This document shows positions 11,380 to 21,660 of a DNA stretch of 64,000 nt, one piece after another. Position numbers and translations under genes: made by a program. Numbering within the stretch: position 1 is the first letter of the stretch; every line of letters begins with the position of its first letter. This DNA comes from Immersiella caudata (taxonomy: Eukaryota; Ascomycota; Sordariomycetes; Sordariales; Lasiosphaeriaceae), in NCBI GenBank assembly GCA_030512335.1, contig JAULSU010000006.1, positions 434,001-498,000 of the forward strand. The letters are read 5' to 3'. Under the pieces are notes generated by a model that was not told the DNA's origin, searched no databases, and saw nothing but the letters and a program-made list of their open reading frames with translations.

Positions 11380-11705
11380 GAATGTGTATCTGTTGGAAAG
11401 GGAGTACAATGCACTGGTGAAGGTGGTGTTTCCCGGGTGGTTGCAACTCGAGTCTCTGAATTGGCCGAGCTGCGGGAGGACATTCTGTTGCTGCTGCTTC
11501 CATGATAACTCGAGCTGAAGCCGCCAAGATAACAAGACCAAGCTAATGCACAACATCATGCTCGAAGCTATTACCCAACACATCCACCCAAACTCCATCC
11601 TGACTCCTTCACCCCATACTTAGTTGCATATGCCCTACAATACATGCTAGGCGAGCCTGCCACACTATCCAAAGCGCCCAGAACCCGAAACCCAAAAGCA
11701 CTGAG
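11380..11705. other. short convergent intergenic
   Basis: 326 bp between the 3' ends of the oxygenase and the Hsp70-like gene; only 3' UTRs expected. Nothing else seen. Confidence 0.5.
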
Positions 11706-13658
11706 TTACACATACTCCGCCGTAACCGTGTTGTACCTCTGGTTCTTGTGAATGAGCGTGTATTGGGTATACGCCGACATATCTGCGGCATGTCAGCATC
11801 AATGTCAGGCATTCAGGAAAGACGGTTACTCACAAACAGATTCGATTTCGCATCGAACCTTGAGGTACATTAGCCCGTCCGCGCCTTGATGATGGATGAG
11901 TTCACTCTCCGGAATGTGGCTCAGGTCGGCTTCAAGGCGGCAGAGTGTCGCCACGCGTTCGTCCCGCTTCACGACAGCCTGCCTGTTGTTGTTGTCTGCA
12001 TAGATGTTCAGACTCATCTTGCCGAAACGGCCCTGGGATGCTGGGATGTGCCAGACGAAGCTTGTGAGATACGGCTTGTTCTCCGAAACGTCATCGCCCC
12101 TTTTGATGAACCAGTTCATCACCGAGATCTTGCGGCAACCATCCATTTTGCAATAGTACGCTGAAGCGCTGTATGGCCGGTGGATGTCATCGCTATAAGT
12201 TGTATCCCACTGCATTCCATAGTGTTTACGTGCCTTGCGGTTCTGCACTCTGACGGTGGTGAGCTGGGCCGGGGCGCTGAGCGCCAGCCCCTTCATGACA
12301 GCGCCGTGAACGACGGCAAGCCATGCATTAGGCGGTTGCAGGACTATGATTTTCTTGTCGATGGCATTCCGCAGTCTCTCCTTCAGGTAGTTTGATGCGC
12401 CAAACCCACCAACCATGAGGACTCCACGGATGGGGATCTTGCAGTCCGAAATCTGCTGCTTGACGAGCTGGATGACTTCTTGAACGACGGGCTCAAAAAT
12501 TGCGTGGAGATCGGATGCCTAGACGGGAATCAGCACAATAAAAAAGACGTAGAGGCGCTCGTTGCACAATACCTTGAGTGCGAAACGGCCCCGGCGAATA
12601 CCAAGCTCTGGTTTGTCCTGCAGTCCGCCGACAGGGATGGCAAAACTATCGTTCGGCCGCGCGTTTGCAGTGAATTGCCTCTTGACCTACGCGAGCACAC
12701 TGTCAGTATGCATGTAACGGTGAAGCGATGCTTTCTTCTCTCACCGTCTTCTCGAACTTGTCCACGGCCTCCGCCAAGAGTTCATCGTCAAACCCGTCGA
12801 GGTGGCCAATCCTGTTCTTCAAGAAGCTAACGAATCTGCGGTTCAAGAAGCTAGACCCACAGAGACCTCCAGTACCGGCAGTGGCCTCTTCAACCTCCAA
12901 GACTGGCTTCAGCTTGGTGATGGTGTAGGCGATGAGATCAACCGTGCCGCCACCCGCATCACAGACCAAGAAGCAGTCGTTGACCTTGAGCCCGTGGGGG
13001 TCGAGTCCATGAAGAGCGTATATAGCCGCAGCTTCGGGCTCCGAGATCATGTGGATAGGGGCATTCGACTTCGGAAGGCTTTTAGCGACTCGGCAGGCCA
13101 GTCTGGTTCGTTCCTTGGCGAGGTCGCTCCAGATGGCGGGGACAGTCACGACGAACTCAATATCTACACTTTTAACGACGGGCTCACCAAGCTTTTGCTT
13201 CAGCGTGTACATCAGATGCTCGCCAAGCGCCGAGATGTAGTCGGTCACAAGGGTTTCGACTTTGCGTCCGCCCCTTGCCCCCACGCTTCTTATCTGGGAC
13301 TGCATTGATCCGAGGGAGTCGTCGAGCTCACTGGGTTTGGTCAGTACCTATTTGCTCCGCAGGGATGTGTCGCGAACACTCACAGCTTGAACCACTCGAT
13401 GATCTCCTCGGCAGGTGCAGAGGGAGGAATGGTGAACCCCCATTCGGCCTTTTTCCCGTTGTACCACAGTCTAGTAGGCACCTTCTCCGAGGTCTCACCA
13501 GCGAGAATCGTTTTTGAGACGGGCCATGATGTGATGGCGGAGCGTCGGTCGGCACGTTGGGTTTCAGCCCACGCAACGCCGGAGAACGTAGTGCCAAAGT
13601 CGATTCCGACAATGATCTTGCGGTCATGGATCGTAAGATCCTCGAATTCGATATCCAT
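11706..13658 (-). CDS. Hsp70-like (actin-fold ATPase) protein
   Basis: Fungal Hsp70-related ATPase of the short, divergent class. Five exons join in frame: 13658-13384, 13330-12745, 12686-12573, 12518-11834, 11782-11706; introns of 51-58 bp with GTGAGT, GTGAGA, GTATTG and GTGAGT donors. The product is 578 residues. Nucleotide-binding motifs are present in order: IIVGIDFGTTFSGVAWA (phosphate 1), LVCDAGGGTVDLIAYTI (phosphate 2) and GVLMVGGFGASNYLKERL (adenosine), plus EPEAAAIYAL. The C-terminus (about residue 400 on) does not resemble the beta-sandwich of canonical Hsp70 and there is no EEVD tail, so it is not a standard chaperone. Such proteins are often multicopy in ascomycetes. It is divergent from the coiled-coil gene at 14566. 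Substrate and partner unknown. Confidence 0.9.
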
Positions 13659-14565
13659 GGTTGTGGGTGTTGTCCGATGGGAGGGGAAGAACGAGAAGTA
13701 AGAAATTTGGAAGGAAGAAAGCCCCAGCAGTTAAATTTGGAGGAAAAATCCATCTCCAAGCATGTGCCTCGAGAGCCTGAGGTCTGCCTCTGATTGTCTT
13801 TGGCGCAGGGGCTGAAACCTTCGAGATCTTTTTGAGTTCCGGCAATGGGGAGTTTGTTCATCAGGTGACGGGAAAGAGGCTTTAGGGGTGGGTTGATGGT
13901 GTTGAGCGGCCACAAAAATCCGGCCGTTGACGTCGATATCCAACGCCCGTACGGGGTACATGGAACCACAGCCGATAGAGTGGCTTGCCCGTCGAAGGCA
14001 AATGTTGAGATATCGGTTCTCCCCAGTGTCCCACTTGGCGGAAGGAAGGGCTGAAGTTCGGCGTGGCAAGGATGTGTCCCCTTTGGCGAAACGACAGAAC
14101 CGTTTTCTCAATTCGAAGAAACATGAGTAGGAGACTCTCATTTGTCTTGCATCCTGAAAAACAGCCTGTCAAAAATGTAGGGAGGATTGGGCTGCTTCGA
14201 ATTGAGCGGTCGGGAAAAATTGCAAACTCAATCCAGATTGCTCCTGCCACGCGAGCTCAAACTCAAATTTCGAGGAGTCGGCCGTTATCCAGGGCCCAAC
14301 CGCCTCGGCAGCTTATCTCCCAGGCTCGTGGACATCTCCGAATGCAAAAGCTCAAACGAGAGGTGACCTGAAAGAGCAGTGCGCCGGTGGGCGGCTCAAG
14401 AACTGCGCAGCATATGTAGCCTCCCGTCCGTCCAGCCCGAGACACGCTGCGCCCCTTCTCTTTCTTTGTGCAGAACCAAAAACGCTCGACTCACCGCCAG
14501 GGAGGGCCTGTTTCGTGTTGCTCCTTCCTTTCAGCGTTCCCAACCTATTTGCCGGGTGCCCAATC
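13659..14565. promoter_or_regulatory. divergent promoter region, Hsp70-like / coiled-coil gene
   Basis: About 900 bp between two divergent starts. No gene recognised. Presumed shared regulatory region; no specific motif can be defended. Confidence 0.4.
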
Positions 14566-16533
14566 ATGATGGATGATTCGTTTGCTGCAGTCGATCTCAG
14601 CGATGGCGAGACTGTCTTTCTGACGGACCAGACGGGAGAGCCCCCGAAACGACCAGACAAGATTCCACATGATGGACATCAGTCTGTGCCCTCGCCACAA
14701 GGGGATTTAGGAGACTTGGAAGACTTGTCCGTGGCTATGGCAGACTTGTCCGTCATCGACGGCCGGAATGAGCCAGTTTCTCAGGTCAATGAGACGCCAA
14801 CGATGCTGCGTGAGCCGAAAAACACGGCGCCGCCGTATCACCCTCCCTCGTCGCTTCTCCTCCCTCTCCCCCCTCTCCATCCCGCTCCTTCTAGCCCCCA
14901 GAATTCGTTATCTCATCCTACCAATTGGCCACTGGGACAGCAAAAGCCCCCGACTTCAACTTCAGCACCGGCATGGACTGACCCTGGAGCGGTCAAAAGC
15001 CTCTTCTCGCTTGCGGGCCCCCCAAAACCACATACGTTACGACGCACTCGCAGGTGCGTGTTCAAAGCGATCCCAGCCCCGACGAAGTGCAACCACAGGC
15101 TTTGCAGCACAATGATGGATGGCCAATCGCTTTTGCGGGAAGAGGTGGAGCGGGAGATGAATCGCGAATCCGATCGACTGCGCAACGAGCTCACAGATGC
15201 CAAAAACCGAGCGGAACAAGCGGAGAGAGCGTCTGCAACGCTCATGGAAGCCCTATCGAAAGCGAAACAAGAGCTGGTAAAAGCCAAGCAAGCCCCCGTG
15301 CCACAGGGCGAGAACGGCTCACTCGAATCAGCAGAGTCTCTCCGAGCTGAGATCGAGCGCCTGCGAAGCCACATCTTCAGCCTCCAGCCATACCAACAAG
15401 AATTCACGGCCGATAAGGCCGGTCGCGCCTATGATGAAGTGGTCGATGGGACCACCCACTGGGTGACCAGCTTCTTGGAACCGATCCTTGACGATCCAGA
15501 AAGCCGCTCCATGATCGACAAGAGGCGGCACACCCACGGCCAGATCCTCCGCGATGCCGTCCAGCACCACCCCGATCTCGCCAACGCAAGTCGAATACCG
15601 GAGACGCACGTTGAGATTGCCATCGCTATCGTCATGCGGTTCCTGCACACCCACATCTTCCAGACCACACTTCTGGGGTTGTATCAGAATGAAGTGAAGT
15701 TCCTCACCGAAGTAACGGACAGCTTGCAGACGCTGGCCGAGCCAAAACGAGGTAAGCAGCGTCGCTTCCCAATCGCCTCAAGCTAGCCCAAAATTGCTGA
15801 CTACCTATTACTCTACAGACACGTACACGGTGCGATCTTGGCGGGCCGAGGCGCTCGTCGGCATCATGAGCGACCCCCGCTACGCTACCAAACGAAAGGC
15901 ATACATCCGGGCGCTCACAGAACAGCTTGTCCGGATTTTCAGCGTCTTCATCGACGGCGAGGACAGTTTCCGAGAGATTTGCGAGCTCTGCCGCAAGGGG
16001 GTTGTCAAGCCCGCCGTGGCACTCCAGAAAAAGATGGAGACCTCGCTTCATCACTTCTATATCGACGACACGCCGTATTTTCACCCCGGAAGTGGCAACT
16101 TCAACCACGTCCCCTTTTACAAGAACCTCCACAGTAACAGGGTAAAGTGCGAGGACGTCCTGCACTACCGGAAACCCTTCAACCTCACGAAGCTGGACCC
16201 GGCTCCCTCAGACCATCAGTTGTTTACGGAGCTTTCGTACGTCATGACGGTATCTCCGGCTCTGTATATGCGGAAGATTGCCAAGGGGTAAGTAATATAT
16301 ACTGATCAGTATAGGCCCCAAAGCTAACAGCTCATAGGGACGTCATGAACCAGCCCATTTTGGTGCGAGCCGAACAAGCTCTTGTGACGTGGGGCCCCAT
16401 GGAGGACTTTGAAAAGTTCAAGGCCGAAAACAAGCTGACGCAGATGCATCGCATCTTGAACGAGAAGGGGCCTGGTGGTGGTTTGAGCTTTTTCGCCTCT
16501 CAGATTAGGAGCTTGAAATTTGGGGATGCTTAG
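14566..16533 (+). CDS. coiled-coil protein of unknown function
   Basis: Three exons: 14566-15751, 15819-16287, 16338-16533; introns 15752-15818 (GTAAGC...CTACAG) and 16288-16337 (GTAAGT...CATAG). The product is 616 residues. The start is the ATG-ATG at 14566/14569. Layout: acidic disordered N-terminus, proline/serine-rich stretch (about 85-135), a charged coiled coil (about 190-265, with NELTDAKNRAEQAERA), then a helical C-terminal region with WVTSFLEPILDDP, LYQNEVKFLTEVTDSLQTL, SWRAEALVGIMSDPRY and LCRKGVVKPAVALQKKME. I do not recognise the family. Its head-to-head position with an Hsp70-like gene is suggestive of co-regulation only. The 21-bp repeat array begins just after its stop codon. 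Confidence 0.75.
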
Positions 16534-17878
16534 GCTGTCGTTGCAGGAAGGCTTATTTGCGGAAGTTAAGGCCTCAAGTGCATCAGATAGGGGTACATGT
16601 CATATTCTCAAGGCGTTTCTTGCACTCTAAGAGGCGTTGTCGAATGCAGTTAGGGCCTTACATCGTGAAGTTGAGGCTTCAGGTGCATTAGATGGAGGCA
16701 CATGTAACATTTTTAAGGCATTCTTTGCGCCCCAAGGGGCATTGGTTACACTCCGAGAGGGGTTGTCGAACGCAGCTGAGGCCTTACACGATGGAGGCAA
16801 GGCCGGGTGTCAAATATTTCAGCCTTTAGAGAATGCAACTCTGGTATCTACCGGATGCGCGATTCGCGGAGAGCCCTCTGGTGTAAGATTTAAGAGGCTT
16901 TCTTTGATGCAACTGAGGGCTTGATTGCCCCATACCTGACCTGGAAAGATGCAATAGAGACCCTGCTTAGTGCGGCCAAGGCCTCGATTGCACGACGCAA
17001 AGGTTTTGCTTAGCATTATCAAGGTCCCGTACCCAATGCTCGAGGCTTTGCAAGAAGCAGATACGGCGTTCTAGAATGCAGTTGAAGCGCCGTTGTTCTC
17101 TCTCGGCCTTGAGTGCATGGGAAACTCCGCGGCGAGGCTCGATATCGATGCCCCTTTATTTTCGCATCAGACTAATATGTCCAAACCCTTCGACGTGCAA
17201 GGCCGGGCAGTTGGCTTCTCAAACTTCGTGTAGCTTTCTCGCATTGCGGTAACGGCGAGGTCGACGTCCGAGGCTTGGTGCGTGCGCTCCATATGGGATT
17301 TCTGGAAGGCGCTCCGGCACATGAAGTTGCGCCTTCCCGAACAAACACTCCTGGGGACAGCCGCTGACCAGCCTCCACTGAACCGGACAACGCCACGCTC
17401 CACAACCTGCAACCTTGTTCATCCACGCGGTCCGACATGCTTCTACATCGCGCTACGGCCGTCTCATCATGTGCGCAGAATCTTTCTGCTGCTCTCGACC
17501 TTGGGCCGGGACGAAAGGGCACCTTGACGGATCGTATCAGGCGCACACCCCTGATATTTCCTTGCCCTCCAGAATATTTCTTCCTCTTTGTCATACTCCG
17601 CAATTAAGTCTAGAATAGCCAATATCTTCCACAGGCTGCCTCGAATCCAAGGCTAAAAACCACCTCAACCTCTGCATTTGTGGCACTGCGCACCGTCTTT
17701 CTTCGCCACTACCATCTCCGACGTCAAGACTACCGCCTCCAAAGTCACCGAAGCGCCAACACTAGTAAGCACTCCAAGTTTCCCCTCGTTTTCGTCTCAC
17801 TACTTTATCATCCCAAATTACAAGCCCTGGAAAGCTGTCCCGACGCATTGCTCATTGCTCTCCATCTCCAACACTATC
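16534..17878. other. intergenic with 21-bp array; RBR promoter
   Basis: About 1.3 kb. The first part is filled by the 21-bp repeats listed separately. About 17110-17878 has no recognised gene and should contain the RBR-ligase promoter and 5' UTR. An in-frame upstream ATG at 17678 would extend the RBR protein by 67 residues without coding-like character. Confidence 0.55.
16568..16798 (+). repeat. degenerate 21-bp tandem array with higher-order copy
   Basis: Eleven consecutive units of exactly 21 bp can be laid out from 16568, most beginning AAGGC, GAGGC or GGGGC, often with TGCA near position 13-16. Units 1-5 and 6-11 form a second-level duplication (about 105 and 126 bp, the second with one extra unit) whose copies differ mainly by transitions. 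Further diverged units continue to about 17105 (for example GAGGCTTTC...GATGCA at 16894, AAGGCC at 16978, GAGGCTTTG...GCA at 17042). In one frame the period encodes heptads ending in Ala or Gly, but stop codons interrupt it. Confidence 0.85.
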
Positions 17879-20163
17879 ATGGTCGACTTCGCATCGAGAA
17901 GAGCGGAGACGCCGACGGACAGTCCCAGACGAGCCAAGCGGCAGCGCGTGAAGACCGAACTACCAGATCAGACCGCTGAGAAGGATATCACTCCGCAGCA
18001 GCAGCCCTCTGTCACCTCGACCAAGACCAAGACGCACACACTGATAGATCTAACCGGCGAACACCCGGTAGTCACCATCAAGACAGTCACGCCCACTAGA
18101 TCCAAGACGCGAACTGTGATCGACTTGACCGGCGCGTCCCCGGTGGCCACGAACAAGATGAACCGCAGGTCGTATCCGCCCCCAAACCCAGCGATGTTGA
18201 GCTTTGATGTCCCCAAGGCCGACGACGAGTCCGAGACAGCAGAGTTCTTCGAAAGTCTTCGCTTTCGTGGGGGCGGGTCGAATACCACAAGGGGCGAGCC
18301 AAGAGGGCTGGGGTTCTCCAGCCATGAGTTGGAACGGTTTAGAAGACTCTTTGGTATGGTACCAAATTTCAGCGGCGCGGGATCCATCCGATCTCTGTTA
18401 GAGTTTCCCGGCAGCGAGGAGAGAGATCGTGCACACCAAGCCAAAATTGAAGAGGAGCTGCGATACATCAGCGAGAAAAGAGCACGCTTGCGCGCCCTTA
18501 AAAACGCCGTTGGCGCTGGGAAAGCGACTGGTGAAGGGTCCTCCCAGGCTTCTCCCCAACCAACGCGGCCGGCAACCGAAGCGAGAGGCATCTTCCGAAG
18601 CAGACAGCCCGCGCCGCCTATCGCGTCTCATGATTTTTGGTTTGGTTTGCCGTCCCAACAAGCGCCCCCGCCCCCGATACCTCCGGCAGCCCCTACGAAG
18701 AAGCCACCACCCCCTACGACCACGACGAACCTTCACGGCGCCTACGAAGACCAGAGTGTGTTCGGCTCACGCTACAAGGCCGCCGACAAAGGAAAAGGGG
18801 TCGCCGTCACCACAACCCACCGTTGGAAGCTCAACGCGCGCCCGTCTCATCTCCTGGACTGCGTCGTCTGCGACGAGACCAAAACCTTCCCCGAGTTCCC
18901 CTCCTCCACCGTCACCAAGGCCTGCAACCACCCGCCACAAACCTGCCTCGAGTGCATCTCCACCTCCATCAGCACCGACCTCAAGTCCAAGCTGTGGAGC
19001 GAGATCAAGTGTCCCGAGTGTGACCGGCTGCTGGCATACGACGACGTAGAGCGCTACGCCGACCACAAAACCTTCGAGACGTACTCGTCTCTCTCGCTGC
19101 GCGCTGCCCTCTCCGAGTCGCCCAACTTTGTGTGGTGCGTTCACGGCTGCGGGGACGGCCAGATACATGAGGGCGATCCCGACCAGCCGATTGTCCTTTG
19201 CAGGAGTTGTGACCGGCGGTCGTGCTTCCAGCACACGGCGAAGTGGCATGAGGATATGACGTGCGATGAGTATGACGCGTTCCTCAAGGATCCGGAGAAT
19301 TACCTCAGCACATGGGAGCGGATAAGGGTCAAGGTGGGTTTGAGTTCAAAGCGGCGCAAGCAGGAGGAGGAGGATAGGGAGTTTGCGTTGAGGTTGCACA
19401 GAGAGGATGAGGAGTGGGAGAGAGTGAGAAAAGAAGAGAAGGTCAAGCAGAGAGAGTGGGGAAGACAGCAGAGGGAGAAGGAGAAGAGGTTTGAGGAGCT
19501 GAGGAGGGAGGCGACGAAGCGGCAGAAGGAGGAGAAGGCGACGGCTGAGATGGTCGAGAAGACGACGAAGCCTTGTCCGAATTGCAAGGTTCCGATTGAG
19601 AAGAATAATGGATGGTGAGTATCCTCTGATGATGTTGTTGGGGGTTGACGCTAACGGTTGGTGCAGTTCGCATATGACGTGTAAGTCGACCTTTGTTTAC
19701 ATCGAACCCCCCCGCTCCCTCCCATACCCCTACCCCCATCGTATTCTGCCTGTCCCAATGTCCGAATTTCTCTTCACAACGCTTTTTGCGCTCGAAACGG
19801 TTCTGCCCTGTTATTAAACTCTTGTTGGCTTCACAGGTACCCAGTGCTTGCACCATTTCTGTTGGATCTGCCTCTCGCTCTTTGGCGACGGCGACCATCG
19901 CTGCCAAGCGCAACGCTATTGAACCAACATCCCAGCGTACGCAGACGAGTTGGACACCCTCAACAACACATGCAAGCTTGTTGATGACTGTTAGCTGATG
20001 GCTCTGTGGCGTTTTAGGCTCTCGTTGCAAGCATGAGTTCTGCTACGATTGTCTGGCGGACCATCTCAAAATTCTGGACTCCGACAATAGCGCACATCGC
20101 GAGAATTGTCGGTGGCATCCCAATAACATGGGGGACGACGATGATTCCGATGATGGCTGGTAG
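17879..20163 (+). CDS. RBR-type (RING-IBR-RING) E3 ubiquitin ligase with alternative last exons
   Basis: E3 ligase of the RING1-IBR-RING2 type. Exon 1 17879-19614, exon 2 19667-19680 (14 nt), then either exon 3a 19837-19922 (611 residues) or exon 3b 20018-20163 (631 residues); both join exon 2 in the same phase. Exon 1 encodes a basic NLS-like segment (RRAKRQRVK, 17-25), two SUMO-interaction-like motifs (LIDLT 55-59, VIDLT 80-84), disordered and proline-rich stretches, RING1 from C328 (CVVCDE...CPECDRLL), the IBR cysteines (CGDGQIH...CDRRSCFQH) and a long charged coiled coil. Exons 1-2 give CPNCKVPIEKNNGCSHMTC, the start of RING2 with the presumed catalytic cysteine. Each last exon supplies the remaining C-x2-C-x4-C-x2-C. 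Start chosen at ATG 17879. Confidence 0.9.
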
Positions 20164-20773
20164 TGGTGATGTATCTTCGGGTTACTTTTTATGAGCTATA
20201 CGCTTTTAGGGATGTCAGGAGTTTGGCGTGGTTCTGTTCTGTTTACCAGCTTCCATGCTGTTTGGGGTTTTGTCTTGGTCGAGTTTGTTAGCTGAGCAGC
20301 GCGATACCCTCTTTGGCCTGGCGACAGGTCTGAATTGCGACGATTTCGCCGCATAATAATGCAGATTTTTTTTTTTGGCCAGAGCACAATCCTCATTCAA
20401 GTCACGGTGATCGTTGGAACCTCTGCGTCTTCGATGACAGCCAGCGATCTCAACGCAGCATGGAAGCCTTCAGCCGCTAAAATACAGCGGTTCGGGCCGC
20501 TGTACACTCCCCACACCACAGCATTCGCCAACCACGAGTCAGATTCTGCCGAGGCGGTGAGCGCAAACTTCAAAACTCCCCACCAGGTTTTCCCAACCAT
20601 AAAATTCTCTCCTCCCACCACCCAATTTTTCTCCTTCCTTCACACCACCGCGCTCTCGCAAGAAAGCATCACAGGACGCGTCCACTCCGCACGCAAGACC
20701 ATGACGCTTCCTACCGTCCCTTGCCATTCCATGTGCGGCAGCTGACGCGCTCCCTTTTTCCGTGCCACGCACT
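20164..20773. other. intergenic with T11 tract
   Basis: About 610 bp holding the RBR 3' UTR and the promoter of the histidine phosphatase. A run of eleven T lies at 20366-20376. Nothing else recognised. Confidence 0.5.
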
Positions 20774-21660
20774 ATGCGTCTCCTTCTCGTCCGCCACGGC
20801 GAAACCGTCGACAACGTTGCTGGTCTTTAGTAAGTTACCTTCCCGAGTCCAGCTCTCGGCAGCATACCAACCGCCCCAGCGCAGGTACCCGCGACTCCCC
20901 TCTCACTACCCACGGCGCCCTGCAAGCCCACCGCCTCGCTTCCCATCTCGCGTCGCGCTCGTCGACGATCGGGCCCGCTACCCATGTCTTCTCGTCCGAC
21001 TTGCGTCGCGCTGCGGATACAGCGCAGGCGGTGATCGATGCGCAGGGAACAATACCCGGTGAACGAGAGCAAGTGCGTCTCGTCAAGGTGGCAGATCTTC
21101 GCGAGCGAGACTTTAGGTCTGCTGAGGGCAAGCGGTACGGCGCGCCGCATCCTGATGCGGAGACGCATGAGGCTATGCGAGTGCGGGCTGATCGCTTCGT
21201 CAGGATGCAGTTGGCGCCGGCGTTGCAGGCGCAGGCGGGTCGTGTGGGTATGGTGGTGATCGTTTCTCATGGGATTTTGCTCAATGCGCTGTTGCGTGTG
21301 CTGCTTGGGCGGTCTGCGCCGGGCGAGCTGACGAGGCTGGCTGCTTCTGGGGCGGGGCGGCTGGGGGCGGAGTATGTGGCTTCATGGAGCAATACGGGAT
21401 ACCTGGAAATGGTTGTTGCTGAGGCTCCTGTGGCTCGTCCAAGTAGAGGGCTGGTTGGGTCTGTGTCGGGTTCGGCTTCCAGTCCTAGTCGGCAGGGTTC
21501 GACAGTTGCTTTGACTGTCGTCAAGGTCAACGCCGTTGAGCATCTCGCTGGCTTGAAGAAGACCCGTGGTGGTATCGGGAGCGCTCAGTTTGACAGTCGG
21601 CAGAGAACCATGGACTCGTTCCTGTTTCCGGCCAGCAAGAAGCGAAAGGCCGAGGAGTGA
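20774..21660 (+). CDS. histidine phosphatase (phosphoglycerate mutase-like) with PIP-box-like tail
   Basis: Member of the histidine phosphatase superfamily. Exon 1 20774-20829, exon 2 20880-21660; intron 20830-20879 (GTAAGT...CCCCAG). A CAG eight bases downstream would create a stop, so the first acceptor is used. 278 residues. The N-terminal RHG motif (LLLVRHGETVDN, nucleophile H8), the loop YAGTRDSPLT, SSDLRRAADTAQAV and the second catalytic histidine in VIVSHGILLNALL are present. The C-terminal 70 residues are a low-complexity extension ending QRTMDSFLF then SKKRKAEE: a PCNA-binding (PIP)-like motif (Q260, M263, F266, L267) next to a basic NLS-like cluster. Substrate unknown; the tail suggests nuclear location. 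Codon ends switch from C-rich to G-rich along exon 2. Confidence 0.88.

Noticed and set aside
16568..16798. RIP as the cause of differences between the two halves of the 21-bp array
   Set aside because: Transitions dominate, but the copies are shorter than the length usually needed for RIP and the sequence is not AT-rich; kept only as a test.
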